Notes: a model not told the origin generated them from the sequence alone. A stretch of DNA of 64,000 nucleotides from Acholoe squamosa (GCA_949317995.1 OX439038.1:70132659-70196658); one strand, 5' to 3'. Counted from the first letter of the stretch, positions 1 to 11,320 are shown. Numbers and translations are program-made.

Positions 1-862
1 CCAATTAGAGGCCTCCATTTGGTCATGTGACCTCTGACATCACTGGACCCCCGTGGTACATGCCCATAATGGTCATGTGACCTTGACTTGACCTCATTTG
101 CATAATAGGCCATGCCTCCATTTGGTCATGTGACCTGTGATGTCACTGGACTACACGTGGTGCATACCCATATATGGTCATGTGACCTCGAGCTTGACCT
201 AATTAGGGGATTACCCTGATCACGTGTCCCTCATTTTGCATAATAGACCATGCCCCCTTGACCTATTTAGGGGAATAGGACTATAGCTAACTACAGGATG
301 CAGCCAATCAGAGGCCTCCATTTGGTCACGTGACCTGTGGTTACATGCCCATATATGGTCATGTGACCTTGAGCTGGACCTAATTAGTGGTGTGCATGCC
401 CATATATGGTCATGTGCTCCATTCGGTCACGTTACCTGGTGGTGAGTTCCTTATTTGGAAAAAAGACCACACCCCCCTTTGGTCACATGACCTATACCTT
501 GCGCGTGGTGAGCTCCCTATTTGGAAAATAGTTTACACCCCCTTAGCCAATTAGAGGGCTTCATTTGTGACCCAATTATGTGAATGGGGGTAGGTTAACC
601 CTTTTTGTATGTAAACAACACATGATTTAACTACGTGTTGTTGTTTTTTTGGGGTAAAAAAAAAGGAGAAAAATTGTTTGGGGTGGGGAGGGGAGGGGGG
701 CCCTTGGGGTGGGGGGCCCTTGGCGTGGGGGGCCCCTTTAAAATAGGGGGGAAAAAAGTTTGTTTTTTTATAAGGCAAGCTAAAAGCTTGCCCCCCCCAA
801 AAAAAGTGAGTAAACCCACGGGGTGGGTTCACTGATATTGAAAAAAAAATTTTTTGGTTATT
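1..862 (+). repeat. Left terminal inverted repeat of Polinton element 1 (truncated by the window edge)
   Basis: It is the inverse of 6025-6918. The arm holds several degenerate copies of a GGTCATGTGACC-type palindrome, CCAATCAGAGGCC motifs, and G-rich/C-rich tracts at 650-800. The open frames here are by-products of the homopolymer tracts. Confidence 0.85.
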
Positions 863-1768
863 TTCATGTGTTTTTTTTTACTTACTTTTAAATTAAAAAG
901 TACAAATATTTGTCAAATGGGAAATTGACCAGGTTTATAAACGGGTAAAATTGTATTTGAGGTAGGCTTACAATTGATAGTCTTGAAAAATCATGATAGA
1001 AACATGTCTAAAAATCCAATATCTTTCCGCTATTACTCCTCATGTTATTATTCTAGGGCTTTAAATGGTTTGCATAAACATGGTGGTTATTTATTTTTAC
1101 ATCTTTATCATGCAGTGACCAGGAGTATTTTTTCCCTTTTACCCCTGTTCCTAGTTTTTCCTGTCCAGCTCCCCATTTTTCTCCCAAAAACACTCAAACA
1201 CTGACCCTGTACCAGGATTACACTCAAAAATCAGGTATTGAAATGAATGGTAAGGTGCGGGACTGGTAACCAAGGACGCTTTGATTAATTCATTGATAAC
1301 ACACCAGATGGCTGTACCGAGCTGGCGCTGTGCCGTGATGGCGAGATCGATATGTCAATTATGGGTTTTAAATTAGACTAGCTGCTCAGGTATGCTTTTG
1401 CCTGTAGCTCACATCATTTTAAGACTTTGGAATATTGATGTGGATGCTAATGATCATTGGGGACTGGGACGATTTTGGAATTTTGAGTAAAAGGAAAAGA
1501 AAATTGAAAAATGTGTCAGAAATTTTGGATGCGACGCTCGGCCTGGGGTACTATAAAAGCGACTGCTGGCAGAGGTTATATAACATGCAGAGGTTATAAG
1601 ATTAGCTGTAGGAAATCGATCATCTCAAAAACAGTACAAGTAGGTGATGGAGATGTTAAAACCCCACAAAGCAGAAAAATGCTGACTTTTGTAAAGTGAC
1701 AAACAGAAGACGTGTGTGTCAAGAAGAGGTAAAGTAGGAGAAACCATGATCCAAAGTGATTCCCTTTT

Positions 1769-2110
1769 TTAAAAAATATCGGGGAAATAACATATAGGGA
1801 GGGGTAAACTACAACTTATGAAATTACCAGCTTCACACATATCCATGTTCATGTGGTTCATCTCAATGTAATGTGAGAAGGATCTGGACATGGTTATGTA
1901 AGTTGGTAGCGACTGTACCAGTGTATACCCTGTGGAGTAGACCTTACTTATATCAAAACAAATCGGGAATTCCTCTGTTCTATAAATAGAGTAAATGCTT
2001 TTCCCCTGTTTGATGGGTATGGGTATAGTGACGTGTAGCTTGTTTTGATTCTGGCAGTGCACAGGCACTTTCCTCTTGTAGTAGTAACCTATGGGTACAC
2101 TTAGTATCAA
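1769..2110 (-). pseudogene. Env/F-like glycoprotein remnant inside Polinton element 1
   Basis: This 113-codon open frame has the middle-domain pattern of envelope glycoproteins of invertebrate env-bearing LTR retroelements. There is a Cys followed by a strand and a PIPI turn (LHVTIPIPI), a Tyr-rich run ending in FPICF, then MSRSFSHYIEM, a Cys, and SCSLPLPI. The same pattern appears independently in the env-like frame at 11.0-11.28 kb. No transmembrane anchor, cleavage site or start can be assigned, and the flanking frames are broken. It runs in the direction of the element's TATA-type promoter at 3470. It may have been carried by the Polinton or be a fragment of an LTR element that landed in it. 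The family call rests on pattern resemblance only. Confidence 0.45.
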
Positions 2111-2529
2111 GCCACCCTTAGAAATATTTTTGTTTCCTGTCCAGAGGTCTGGTGGATTTTTTTTTGTGAGAATGAGAAAAAATTTTCCTGAGTTTTAAAA
2201 ATTGTTATGTCCATCAGCATAAGAATCTAGATTTCCAATCACTAAATCTTAGAACATGATGGCGATTTCAGACCATCCCCGCTTGCAATGTTCATCACAA
2301 TTAAAAAGTATTTTCCTAAAAAAAAAATTCCCTACCTTCCTCATGGGTCTGAAAAATCCCATCCTCTGGACAGGAAACAAACATATTTTTAAGGGTAGCC
2401 TCATGGGTCCCTTGTGGGCATTATGTAGTGTATCTAATAGATTATTGAGGTCTAGTTGTATTGTCTCATGGGATTAAATTTAGAAGGAGCTTACCTTCCA
2501 GTAGTTTAGTGAGTCCAGTAGGGTGTCTA

Positions 2530-3437
2530 AATCATTTTTTGTAAATTTATGAGCGTCTTAATCTGTGAGTACTGGTATTGAACAATTCTCCTCCACAATT
2601 GTAGATAATATTACTGGAACACACACTTTAGTACCCAGTACCCCTATCTACGCCAGGATTAGATTTAACATTACCTGGCTACTCACAAGCAGCCACACAA
2701 CCCAGACTATTCCTATTCTTATTGATGTTCAATGTATCAGGTACTTCCACAGTTACTTGGTTCAAACACATTGAGAAGATAAGGAACATATAAAAAAAAA
2801 ACATCTTATTAGAGCGAACAAAACTAATATTATATAGACCACTACATAAACAGAACCTTTGAAGGAAAAGTTGTGAAGCTAGAGCTCCCTGACGGTGAAC
2901 TGTACCAAGTTGGTAAGGGAGAGTAATGTTGGTACAATAGGTATACACTCATAAATAGCGACTCCTCCACGTTAAAATTCTGGATCCACCATTCACTGTC
3001 AATATTACGTTATAGTATATTTACTATAACGTACCTCACAATGTCATATATCTGTACACACCATCCAGTGACTGTTAGTGTAGCAGGTAAGATTTCTACA
3101 ATGTACAGGTAGAGAAAAAGTGCAAAGTATTGTCACTTCCTTCATATAAACATCGATCGTGATCTGAACTACAATGGGTGACTCATGATAAAATCCATGG
3201 TACTGTGATGTGTGTAACAAAACCATCTCATGTATAGAATGTAACAACGCTGCTGCTGCTGCTCTTACTACTAGATACTACTGTCACTGGTGTTATACTT
3301 ACTGCTGCTGCTGCACATGCACATGCTCTTGCTGTACATGCACATGCTGGTGCTGCCGCTGCACTTGCTCCTACCAGTGCACATGCTCCTGCTTCTGCTG
3401 CCCCTGCTGCTGCTGATGCTGTCGAGGAGACAGCGGA
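2530..3437 (-). pseudogene. Broken leftward reading frames downstream of the element 1 promoter
   Basis: Read on the minus strand from 3437, GCN triplets encode an Ala/Cys/Ser-rich stretch. A frame change near 3250 leads into a 67-codon frame (3044-3247, containing SPIVVQITIDVYMKEV). Further short pieces follow, including a hydrophobic stretch near 2780-2860 and a helical piece with the motif DLDTLLDSLNYW near 2540. I cannot assign a family. The order suggests the N-terminal part of the gene whose middle is the env-like frame at 1769-2110, but too many stops separate them to be sure. The plus-strand Cys/Thr-rich frame over the triplet repeat is a shadow. Confidence 0.3.
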
Positions 3438-3439
3438 TG

Positions 3440-3530
3440 TAATCTACCCTTCCAAGAAAAATCAGTGCTCTTTATATAGTTGAGAGAAAGATGTAATCCC
3501 GTTTTTCACCTGGATCTTTTCACCCCTGGA
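3440..3530 (-). promoter_or_regulatory. Polinton-type TATA promoter, leftward
   Basis: The minus strand reads TATATAAAG at 3470-3478 within about 90 bp conserved with the promoter of the rightward cluster of the other Polinton (42240-42335). It would drive transcription toward the triplet-repeat and env-like frames. Confidence 0.5.
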
Positions 3531-3735
3531 TTAATCAACATGAAAAAGAGAAAAATGCTTTTTGGAATAAGTGTATCAGGGGCGTGGGAAGCAGTTTCAG
3601 AGTGGGTGGGACCAGGTGGGTTTTCTGAAATTTTTGACCTCTCTTTGCTTGACCTTTTAGTTTTGACCTTTTGAGGAGTTGGCTAAAAGTGGGGGGGACA
3701 TGCCCCCCCTGTCCCCCCGGCTTTCCACGCCCATG

Positions 3736-4090
3736 GTGATAATTACCTTAATGTGACTTACATGTATGAGAGGATTATGGAACGTTAGGAGATTAAGGTG
3801 TTCAAAGACTGTATACAAAAACTACAGTGGGTGCTTAACAACAAAGAAAAAATATAATCTTGTAAGAGAAAAGTCAAAGTGCTTTAATTGGATTACTCAC
3901 TACCAAAGGTGTGGGGTACACAGCAGAAATGGTGGACACGTACCCACCTTCCCCGCCTGCCTACTTACCTACCTACCTACCTTCCATAGTACCTCGCATA
4001 TAAGACACACCCCCAATTTGAGGAAATGGTATAAAGTGGAAAATACCTATAGTTTTCACTTCCAGGAAAAAATACCTCAGAGTGCATATG
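3736..4090. repeat. Segment shared by the two Polintons, containing a MITE-like piece
   Basis: It is the inverse of 41870-42190. It contains TAGTACCTCGCATATAAGAC-type sequence at about 3988, the end of a small MITE more complete in the other element (41765-41934). Presence in both copies implies insertion before the two elements diverged. Confidence 0.55.
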
Positions 4091-4539
4091 GTCGATAGGC
4101 ACCACTTGTCATCATTTGACCGTTTTGCCTTCTATGCTTAATAAATCATTCAAAATGGAACCTATATGTTTTATTATCATTTATTCTGATAGCCCTTGGT
4201 TGGAGCTACATGGGGAACCCTGGTTTTACATGTATCTGAGGTATATTTTGGGAGTCAGGGGCTTAAAACTAGCCAAAAAGGCTCGTTTTTTAACGAGAAA
4301 ACGAGAGAATATCTACCTTTGTACGTACCTGCCTTTGTACATGTCTACCTTTGTAACTACAAACATACACGTGTGGTAAGCAGATTAAGTCTAACAAATC
4401 AGTTAATAAGTTAATCCCCCTTTCTACTCCACCTCTTGTCACCAACCTGGGGTGTGGGTTACCTTCTATGTCTGTTGTGATTGGGAAAAAGTAAACTCAG
4501 ATCTTTTCTTTTAAATCCTCATGCAGTGCATGGTGGGTG

Positions 4540-4866
4540 ACTATGGAATCAAATCTTTTAAGCCTTTTATCTTTTCCCTCTGGGACCAACCACACTTAAT
4601 GAACTAAGAAATCCATGCCTACATCAAACGGCAGGTGAAAAACAAAATAGACAGATACCCTACCGAGCAAAGACGATTAAGTCTTTTGATCAATTTAAAA
4701 CCACAGTTAAGAGGCTTATCTCGGACGGGTACATAAGGAAGAGTAAAATTTTGTTCCCTCACACTTCCTTTGCTACCTTCATCATGGAAACAACGAGCAC
4801 TCTACAGACTATGTTTTCTGGAGAGAAGCCAATGTCTTCGCAGACGCAAAAGGATCACTTCTTGCA
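4540..4866 (+). pseudogene. Upstream region and start of the small early gene 'a' of Polinton element 1
   Basis: It is inverse to 41500-41665 and 7718-7990. All three copies share the ATG at the end of CTTCATCATGG (here 4787) and the ~130 bp before it; sequence after the ATG diverges quickly. Here the frame begins METTSTLQTMFSGE and stops after 29 codons, at the TTAA where a MITE is inserted. Conservation upstream of the ATG fits a promoter and 5' leader. Product unknown. Confidence 0.45.
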
Positions 4867-4873
4867 GAATTAA

Positions 4874-5163
4874 CCTGGTCCTACGTGGAGACAAATGTTG
4901 ACGGCGCTGTGGTTCCCGGGGTGCCCGGCCAAACGTCGGTTCAGGGGGCAAAGTCCCCGATCAAGAATATATACCAGAACTCACCAAAATTCGAATAACA
5001 TTCAGATGAGATCATCTGAAACTTATAGAAACTTATTATTCAGATGAAATCTCATCTGAAAACAGTCAGAAGTGTCTGACAGCATGGTCCCACCACGTCC
5101 CTGACGAACTGAGGTGGCTTGAATGTTTGTCGCCAGTGTGACGTCATTCTACTTCCAGCCAGG
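4874..5163. mobile_element. TTAA-flanked MITE (290 bp)
   Basis: TTAA lies on both sides (4870-4873, 5164-5167), with short inverted ends CCTGG...CCAGG and internal hairpins of the ATTCAGATGA...TCATCTGAA type. TTAA target duplication suggests mobilisation by a piggyBac-type transposase. It has no coding capacity. Confidence 0.55.
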
Positions 5164-5169
5164 TTAAAA

Positions 5170-6024
5170 TCCCAAGAAGAGACCCAGATGCTTCGCAGAC
5201 AGATTGATAGGAGTATATCAATTTCACGATCAGAAAACCTGACCTCTCATCAAAGACGGTTAGTATTTTTTGGGGGGCAAGCTTTATGCTTGCCTTAGTC
5301 AGTATTGAGGTTTTATCATGGATTAATCCTGCAACCTCATTTTAAAATAACTACATCTTTAAATACAGGTAATAATTTTTGGTTGTGAAGTGTCTTAAGG
5401 CACTAAATTTTTTTTTATTTAAAAAAATAAGACGTAATTCCGCCACAGGGTGCTGGGTGGTGTTGCAACGACAATGCACATTTAACATACATGTATGAAT
5501 TAAACACCTTTTTCTGTAGATTAGTGGATGAGGGTGAGTATATAAGATCATGCCGGGTAATTTTATAAACGGAGACAGGCCACAGCATAAATCAGCAATA
5601 GTGAGTACCCTGCTGGCGACCGACTATTACGGCAGCTATTACGGTATGCTAAAGGTAGTCGGCCCCCTGGCGACTTTACCCGACATGTTGGTGAGCTGAG
5701 ATGCAAGCACGACACCTGCCTCACTCTTTTCTCCCAAAACTAATATTAAACCATCCCCATATCCTTCAATCTGGCATGTGCAGTGGTGGCACTGAGCAAA
5801 TACTGGGGAAAAAGATTCTCATCTACTTTAACCACTTGCTTGCTTCACCCTCTTTCATCCAACATCATCACCACACTTATCCTTTTTTAAAAACCCACCT
5901 CTGGTCTCTCATACAAAAAGGGGTTACATAACCGGGGTAATCCCCTAATTAGGTATTACAAAGAAAAGTATCACAGTCATATATACCCATTATACTTTAC
6001 TTTTTCACCACAAATTAAAACCCT
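5170..6024. other. Element 1 interior with no recognisable gene
   Basis: It contains CTATTACGGCAGCTATTACGG-type short repeats near 5625-5650 and AT-rich stretches. The open frames are short and lack family features. Confidence 0.5.
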
Positions 6025-6918
6025 CCCAAAAAAAATTTTAATATCAGTGAACCCGCCCCTTTTTTAAGGGGTGGGTTTACTCAATTTTTTTTTTGGGCAA
6101 GCTTTTAGCTTTTAGCTTCCCCCCTATTTCAAAGGGGCCCCTCCCCACCCCAAGGCCCCCCACCCCACCCTACCGTAAGGGGCCCCCCACCCCAATGGCC
6201 CCCCTTCCCTCCCCACCCCAAAAAATTGTTCTCCTTTTTTTTACCCAAAAATAAAAACAAACCACGTAATTAAATCATGTGTTGTTTACATACAAAAAGG
6301 GTTAACCAACCCCTATTTACATAATCGGGTCACAAATGAAGCCCTCTTATTGGCTAAGGGGGTGTAAACTATTTTCCAAATAGGGAGCTCACCATGCGCG
6401 GGGTGTAGGTCATGTGACCAAAGGGGGGCGTGGCCTATTTTCCAAATAAGGAACTCACCACCAGGTAACGTGACCGAATGGAGCACATGACTATATATAT
6501 GGGCATGTAACCACAGGTCACGTGACCAAATGGAGGCCTCTGATTGGCTGCATCCTGTAGTTAGCTATAGTCCTGTTCCCCTAAATAGGTCAAGGGGGCA
6601 TGGTCTATTATGCAAAATGAGGGTCACATGATCGGGGTAATCCCCTAATTAGGTTGAGCTCAAGGTCACATGACCATATATGGGTATGCACCACGGGTGG
6701 TCCAGTGACATCACAGGTCACATGACCAAATGGAGGTGTGGCCTATTATGCAAATGAGGTCAAGTCAAGGTCACATGACCATATATGGGCATGAACCACG
6801 GGGGGTCCAGTGATGTCACAGGTCATGTGACCAAATGGAGGCCTCTGATTGGCTGCATGCCCAGTGAGTAATATCCTTAGATTAGCTATAGTCCCTTTCA
6901 GATACATACTATACTACT
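6025..6918 (-). repeat. Right terminal inverted repeat of Polinton element 1
   Basis: It pairs with 1-862. The outermost ~80 bp (TGGCTGCATGCCCAGTGAGT onward to the terminal ACTACT) also match 50126-50208, the right end of the second Polinton. The terminal CT agrees with the AG...CT ends expected of Polintons. Confidence 0.85.
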
Positions 6919-7382
6919 ACAGTCTACTGGGTAGTGCAGAAATAAGACTAGTTGAAGGAGTTAGTAGACTTACATTATTGGTTCTTTGGTGTGGGCAGTC
7001 TGTCGCTTATATATATGGATGTAACAGTGGCATAACAGCAACTTCCCTATTTTTTCCTCTTTATTTCCTTCCTATTCATTAGGTGTATGATCTCATGCTA
7101 TGGGATTATTGGGAGAATTTGGCCACATACATGAATTAGAAGGGTACCGTGGCAACCAACCATGACCCCCAAGATGGCTGCATACAGCCAGGGTTAGTGT
7201 GATAGGTGTTGGAGGTGCCTCACCCCTGACCTGAATCATTCCTTTAGTAAGCCCCCTGGGGTTGACACCTTCATAACACTTGATGTGCCAGCCATCACCC
7301 CTCATAGCCTACACTGACCAGTTGAATGAGAAAAGCTGTATCCAATTTGGAAGGTGATCTCCAATGCTATCCTATTCCTAGT
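6919..7382 (+). repeat. Interspersed repeat family R, target of the Polinton insertion
   Basis: The first part (6919-7180) matches 39250-39560 and the second part (7186-7372) matches 55025-55235, each at high identity. The copy at 39250 continues leftward through GTGAAGGACAGTCTACTGGG with no Polinton, so it represents the unoccupied site. No coding capacity seen. Confidence 0.75.
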
Positions 7383-8055
7383 CCATGCCCATATATGGTC
7401 ATGTGACCATGACTTGACCTCATTTGCATGTAGGCCACGCCCCCTTGACCTAATTAGGGGTTAGTGACCACCTCTCAGCCAATCAGAGGACGGCATTCTG
7501 GTTACCATGATAACATGACCTAATTAGGAGATTAGTGTGATCATGTGACCCCTTATTTGTAAACAACACGTGGCCTAGCCACATGGTCCCTTATTTGTAA
7601 ACAATGGGGTGGGGCTAATTATGCAAATGAGATATATAATATAAATAAATAAAATTTATATGATGCTGTAGTAGTTTTGGGTTCTCAGAGTTGATAGTCT
7701 GTAGAGCGGTTGGTGTTTCCATGATGAAGGTGGCAGAGAAAGTGTGAGGGAACAAAATTTTACTTTCCCTTATGTACCCGTTCAAGATAAGTCTCTTAAC
7801 TATGGTTTTAAATAGATCAAAGACTTAAAAGAGATTTAATCCCATTTTCACAGAGACCCTCGCTTAGTAGGGTATCTGTCTGTTTTTGATTTTCACCTAC
7901 CGTTTGCTGTAGGCATGGATCCCTTAGACCATTAAGTGTGGTTGGTCTCAGAGGGAAAAGATAAAAGACTTAAATGGTCTTATCCCATAGTCACAGAGAT
8001 TCTCCTCAGTAGGGTGTCTGTTTGTTTGATTTTCACCTGCCGGGTTGGGGGCCCA
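7383..8055 (+). mobile_element. Polinton left-end fragment
   Basis: 7383-7640 carries the GGTCATGTGACC, CCAATCAGAGG and TTTGTAAACAACACGTGG motifs in the order seen at 40290-40520. 7718-8040 matches the conserved upstream region of small gene a at 41516-41665. It lacks any coding remainder and begins directly at the end of repeat R, so it is a broken third Polinton copy. Confidence 0.65.
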
Positions 8056-8520
8056 AAGTATTAAGTTATTTTAATATTAGTGAACCCGTCCCTTGGGTGG
8101 GTTCACGTATAAGCCATATATTTTACGATAAAGCACTGCTGTGTTTTTTGCAAGCCACCAAAGTGAGGGGTGTGTCTTATACATGAGGATTTTGTACTTT
8201 AGAGTAGTACTAAACTGCTAAAAAACATGCTTGTACGTGACACTAGACCATACAACTAATATTAAAAACAAATGCTGGTGGATGAGTGGTAAAGAAGTTG
8301 TGTTGATTTTTGCCTATACCTCTGGATATCAATAGTTGTGTTGATTTTTGCCTGTATAATTATTTGGATATCATTAGGTTTATATATAGGGATGAAGGAA
8401 ATGTAAAAATACTGACATGTCACCGAGCTTAATTCTCTGGGAAAGGGCTGTAATGAAGAAAGGCCTATTGGAGTCAATGGGAAAATTTCTGACCTCATTT
8501 TTTGCCAAAATATCATTCAT
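8056..8520. other. Intergenic, small repeats only
   Basis: 8100-8180 has CACGTATAAG and TGTCTTATACATGAGG sequence resembling the TATAAGACGCACC MITE family seen at 21.6 kb. A ~40-bp unit (GTGTTGATTTTTGCCTRTA) is duplicated at 8298-8375. No gene. Confidence 0.4.
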
Positions 8521-8524
8521 GTTC

Positions 8525-10842
8525 TCATACAATATCTTGAGGATGGAACTTTGCCTGCACCAAAAGCACAAGCAAATAGAATCGTCAACCAAGGCCAGAC
8601 ATACACCTTGGTAAATGGTACATTAGTCCATATATGCCCCATAAATTGGAGGAAAACCAATACTGTACCACTTCAAATTGTTATACCACAGCAATGGGTA
8701 ACAAGTACACTACAGTATTTTCCATGACTCACCGACTGGTGGCCATCTTGGCTTAAGTAGGATGATGTCAGCACTCCGACCTAGGGTATTTTGGAAAGCT
8801 ATGCTAGCAGACACAACCAAATATGTTTCCTTCTGCCACACTTGCCTCACAGCAAAAAGGCAAGTACACTCACACAAAACACCAATGACGGTGAGAGATT
8901 ACATGGATTCACCAATGAAGTTCTTGAATCTCGATGCAGTGGGACCACTTCCCACAACTGCCAGGGGAAACAAACATATACAAGTCTGCATAGATTATGC
9001 TACCAGGTATGCAACAGATTGGGCTACTACTGACTTAAAAGCTGAAACAACAGCAGCAGAGTTCTACAAGAATATGATTTGCCATCATGGAACGCCAGCC
9101 ACTCTTCAAACAGACAATGGAACATGTTAAACAGGTGCAAAGTTCACAAAGCTAACTAAACACCTCAAGATCAAGCATAAATTCTCATCTCCTTTCAGGC
9201 CCCAAAACAATGGCCTCGTGGAGAGATTCAATGCTAGCATCGGCACAGCCCTCAGAGCATTCTGCTCAAAGCATCAAAACAATTAGGACTCATTTATTGA
9301 ACCCATAATCTTTGCATTAACTCTTCTTCTACCAAACACGCATTTTTGCGAGTTTATGCTCCTTTACCGGACGCGCATTTTTGCGAGTTACTCGCCGATT
9401 TTTGGCCGATTTTTCCCGATTTTTGAGCCTCTCTAACTTCCTCAAAACTCAGCCCAATCCCATGATTTTTGTGGGCTGTGCTCTATGTTATATTATCTCT
9501 CGGTAATCCAAAGCACTGGCTTCTATATCGATTTCCCTTTAGATGACAGAGATGTCAGTATAGATAAGTTTTACTTTTTCTCTACTATACTTTGAGCAAT
9601 ATTAAGGGGGGAAATGTGGAAAAAAATGAAAGGAATCATTATTTTTTGGGTAAAAATTGTCTTAGGGCAGTTTTTCACAAGGAAAAAGATGGGAACAAAA
9701 TTGAGACCATATTTTGATGCATTATGTGAGAAATCTTGGTTTCCATAGCAACATACAGCCTAGAAATCACAACATTTGTTACTTTTGTTTACTTTTGGTT
9801 GCCATGGCAACCAAAAAGAACGTTTCCTCTAAAAATCTTTCTGATGATAAAATGTGATAAATAGTTTAATTATCCTACCCATGCAATTTATTTTATTATG
9901 CTAGTGACTTTTTTACTGAAATATGTCAATTTGAAAATCGATAATATTACATAGTTTCAATATTAGCAAGCCATAATAATCTGCTCATAACTCTGCAATG
10001 AGGGCACATATTGGTTATTAGGTGTTCCTTACCATTTGATCATTATGTCCTGTTCAGTTTGGCATAAATTCACTTTTCCTTGGAATATCTACAAAATGCT
10101 TTCAGTTCCTGAAAGCTTATTTCATTGTCCTCATGTATAATTTCATTTCTAATTCATCTTCAAAAAAACTGGTTTGGGGGTAATAATATTTATGGGGAAT
10201 CTGGTAGAAGAAGAGTTAAACAACACTGAATCCCAAACAACAGGATTCACCCCTTTCTTCCTACGCCATTGAAGAAACCCAGCCATCCCAATGGACTTAG
10301 GGTTGGGAATACAGGATGACATATCCACTGTTGCAGACCATGTAGCTAACATGATAACAAATCAAGATACCTCTAGAAGGAAAGCTATACAAAGGGTCGC
10401 CAAGCTACAGAAGGAGAGGAAGGATAGATATGATAAGAAACTTACACCACAGGAAATGAAGGTCACCGACATGGTGTACCTCAACATACCAAGAATCCTG
10501 ACCAACTCAGAGTGTAAGAAACTTCAACCCCTTTTTATGGGACCATATGTTGTAGTAAATAGACCTAATTTGACAAATGCCAAACATAAAAACATGGACA
10601 CCAATCTACTGGTGGCCAGACCTGTACACATAGACAGAGTGAAAAAGGTTGTAGCTGTCAGGAACAATGAATTTGCACACAGGCTTATTCCACATGAAGC
10701 TAAATACTACAACAAAATTGTAAGAAACAAAAATGATATCACCCTCACAAGGGAAACGACAGGTATAGGCCCTATTAAGTCTAGACCTGCACAGCACATG
10801 TTAGGAAAAACATCTAAATGTGGTGCAGTTTCAAGAAATTAG
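8525..10842 (+). pseudogene. LTR retroelement pol: integrase and C-terminal tail, interrupted by a MITE
   Basis: The pieces read as the integrase half of a Ty3/gypsy-like polyprotein. In order they are the region before the zinc finger (YTLVNGTLVH near 8605), the HHCC finger with CHTC (8840-8855), the DDE core with the first Asp in FLNLDAVGPLP, the second in LQTDNGTC and the Glu in NNGLVERFNAS, and a basic C-terminal tail (10291-10842). Defects are a one-base frameshift near 8735, an in-frame TAA at 9127 just after the second Asp, a TAG near 9283, an 895-bp insertion after 9320, and a TGA near 10274. RT, RNase H and gag are absent upstream. The env-like frame downstream suggests an env-bearing, retrovirus-like element. 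Confidence 0.75.
9321..10215. mobile_element. TTAA-flanked MITE (895 bp) inside the integrase
   Basis: TTAA target duplications lie at 9317-9320 and 10216-10219, with 14-bp inverted ends CTCTTCTTCTACCA. Subterminal duplicated CGCATTTTTGCGAGTT units lie at 9339-9395. The interior is AT-rich and noncoding. The integrase frame on the two sides is in register across one TTAA, showing insertion into a then continuous frame. The TTAA specificity points to a piggyBac-type source. Confidence 0.8.
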
Positions 10843-10933
10843 AAACATATTGAGATACCTAAGAAGATAAGATTTTCAAAATTTATTACAAATTCTTTTC
10901 AACCACACATAAGCATGTGTGACTGAATTTAGA

Positions 10934-10934
<1 letters not shown>

Positions 10935-10996
<62 letters not shown>
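10935..10996. repeat. (TA)n microsatellite
   Basis: It is an uninterrupted TA run at the junction between the pol tail and the env-like frame. The Ile/Tyr run predicted at the start of that frame is an artefact of this repeat. Confidence 0.95.
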
Positions 10997-10997
<1 letters not shown>

Positions 10998-10998
<1 letters not shown>

Positions 10999-11316
10999 AA
11001 GCCATAAAGAATACATCAGAGGAGTCACCAGATTGCAAACCACAACTGAGTTCTTAGCAGTATCTTACAACGAATCATTATTCATTGAATTGGACTCAGC
11101 CGATATGCAGGCATGTGATGGTACTACAGTAAAAGTATGCAGAGATGTAAATGGTAGAATTTATAAGCACAGGCCCACATGCCCTGTTGCCATTTTTACT
11201 AACCAGGCTCAACAGATTAAGGAACACTGCAAGTTTACAGTTTCACCACTGCATGAGCACATCAAGGTGAGATCAGACATCTCACACCTGACACACACCT
11301 CCACTGTCAATGAATT
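10998..11316 (+). pseudogene. Env/F-like glycoprotein fragment of the LTR retroelement
   Basis: After the TA run a ~95-codon frame shows the middle to C-terminal pattern of invertebrate retroelement envelope proteins: TTTEFLAVSYNESLFIELD, a Cys, TVKVC, then RPTCPVAIF and IKEHCKFTVSP. The spacing of four Cys residues and the strand pattern match the frame at 1769-2110. It lies on the same strand directly after the pol tail, as env does in errantivirus-like elements. The N-terminal portion, fusion region and anchor are missing. It is cut short by the LTR at 11321. Confidence 0.55.
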
Positions 11317-11320
11317 TTAT

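Larger units (their letters stand above)
1..6918 (-). mobile_element. Polinton-like element 1, inverted and rearranged; left terminus lies outside the window
   Basis: Long terminal inverted repeats bound the region. It shares sequence with the better preserved element at 40.2-50.2 kb, in opposite orientation: 3440-3530 pairs with 42240-42335, 3736-4090 with 41870-42190, and 4560-4800 with 41500-41660. The right end, ...ATACTATACTACT at 6918, is identical to the right end of that element and is followed by ACAGTC, the likely 6-bp target duplication. Position 1 pairs with about 6853, so roughly 65 bp of the left repeat should lie before the window. The capsid, ATPase, integrase and protease genes of the 40-kb element are absent; the interior instead holds an env-like remnant on the minus strand. 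Confidence 0.75.

Noticed and set aside
551..835. Overlapping Pro/Gly- and Phe-rich open frames on both strands
   Set aside because: They run through poly-G/poly-C tracts of the terminal repeat and are compositional artefacts.
3210..3416. Cys/Thr-rich open frame resembling a metallothionein
   Set aside because: It is a shadow of GCN/TGC triplet repeats; the transcription signal nearby points to the other strand.
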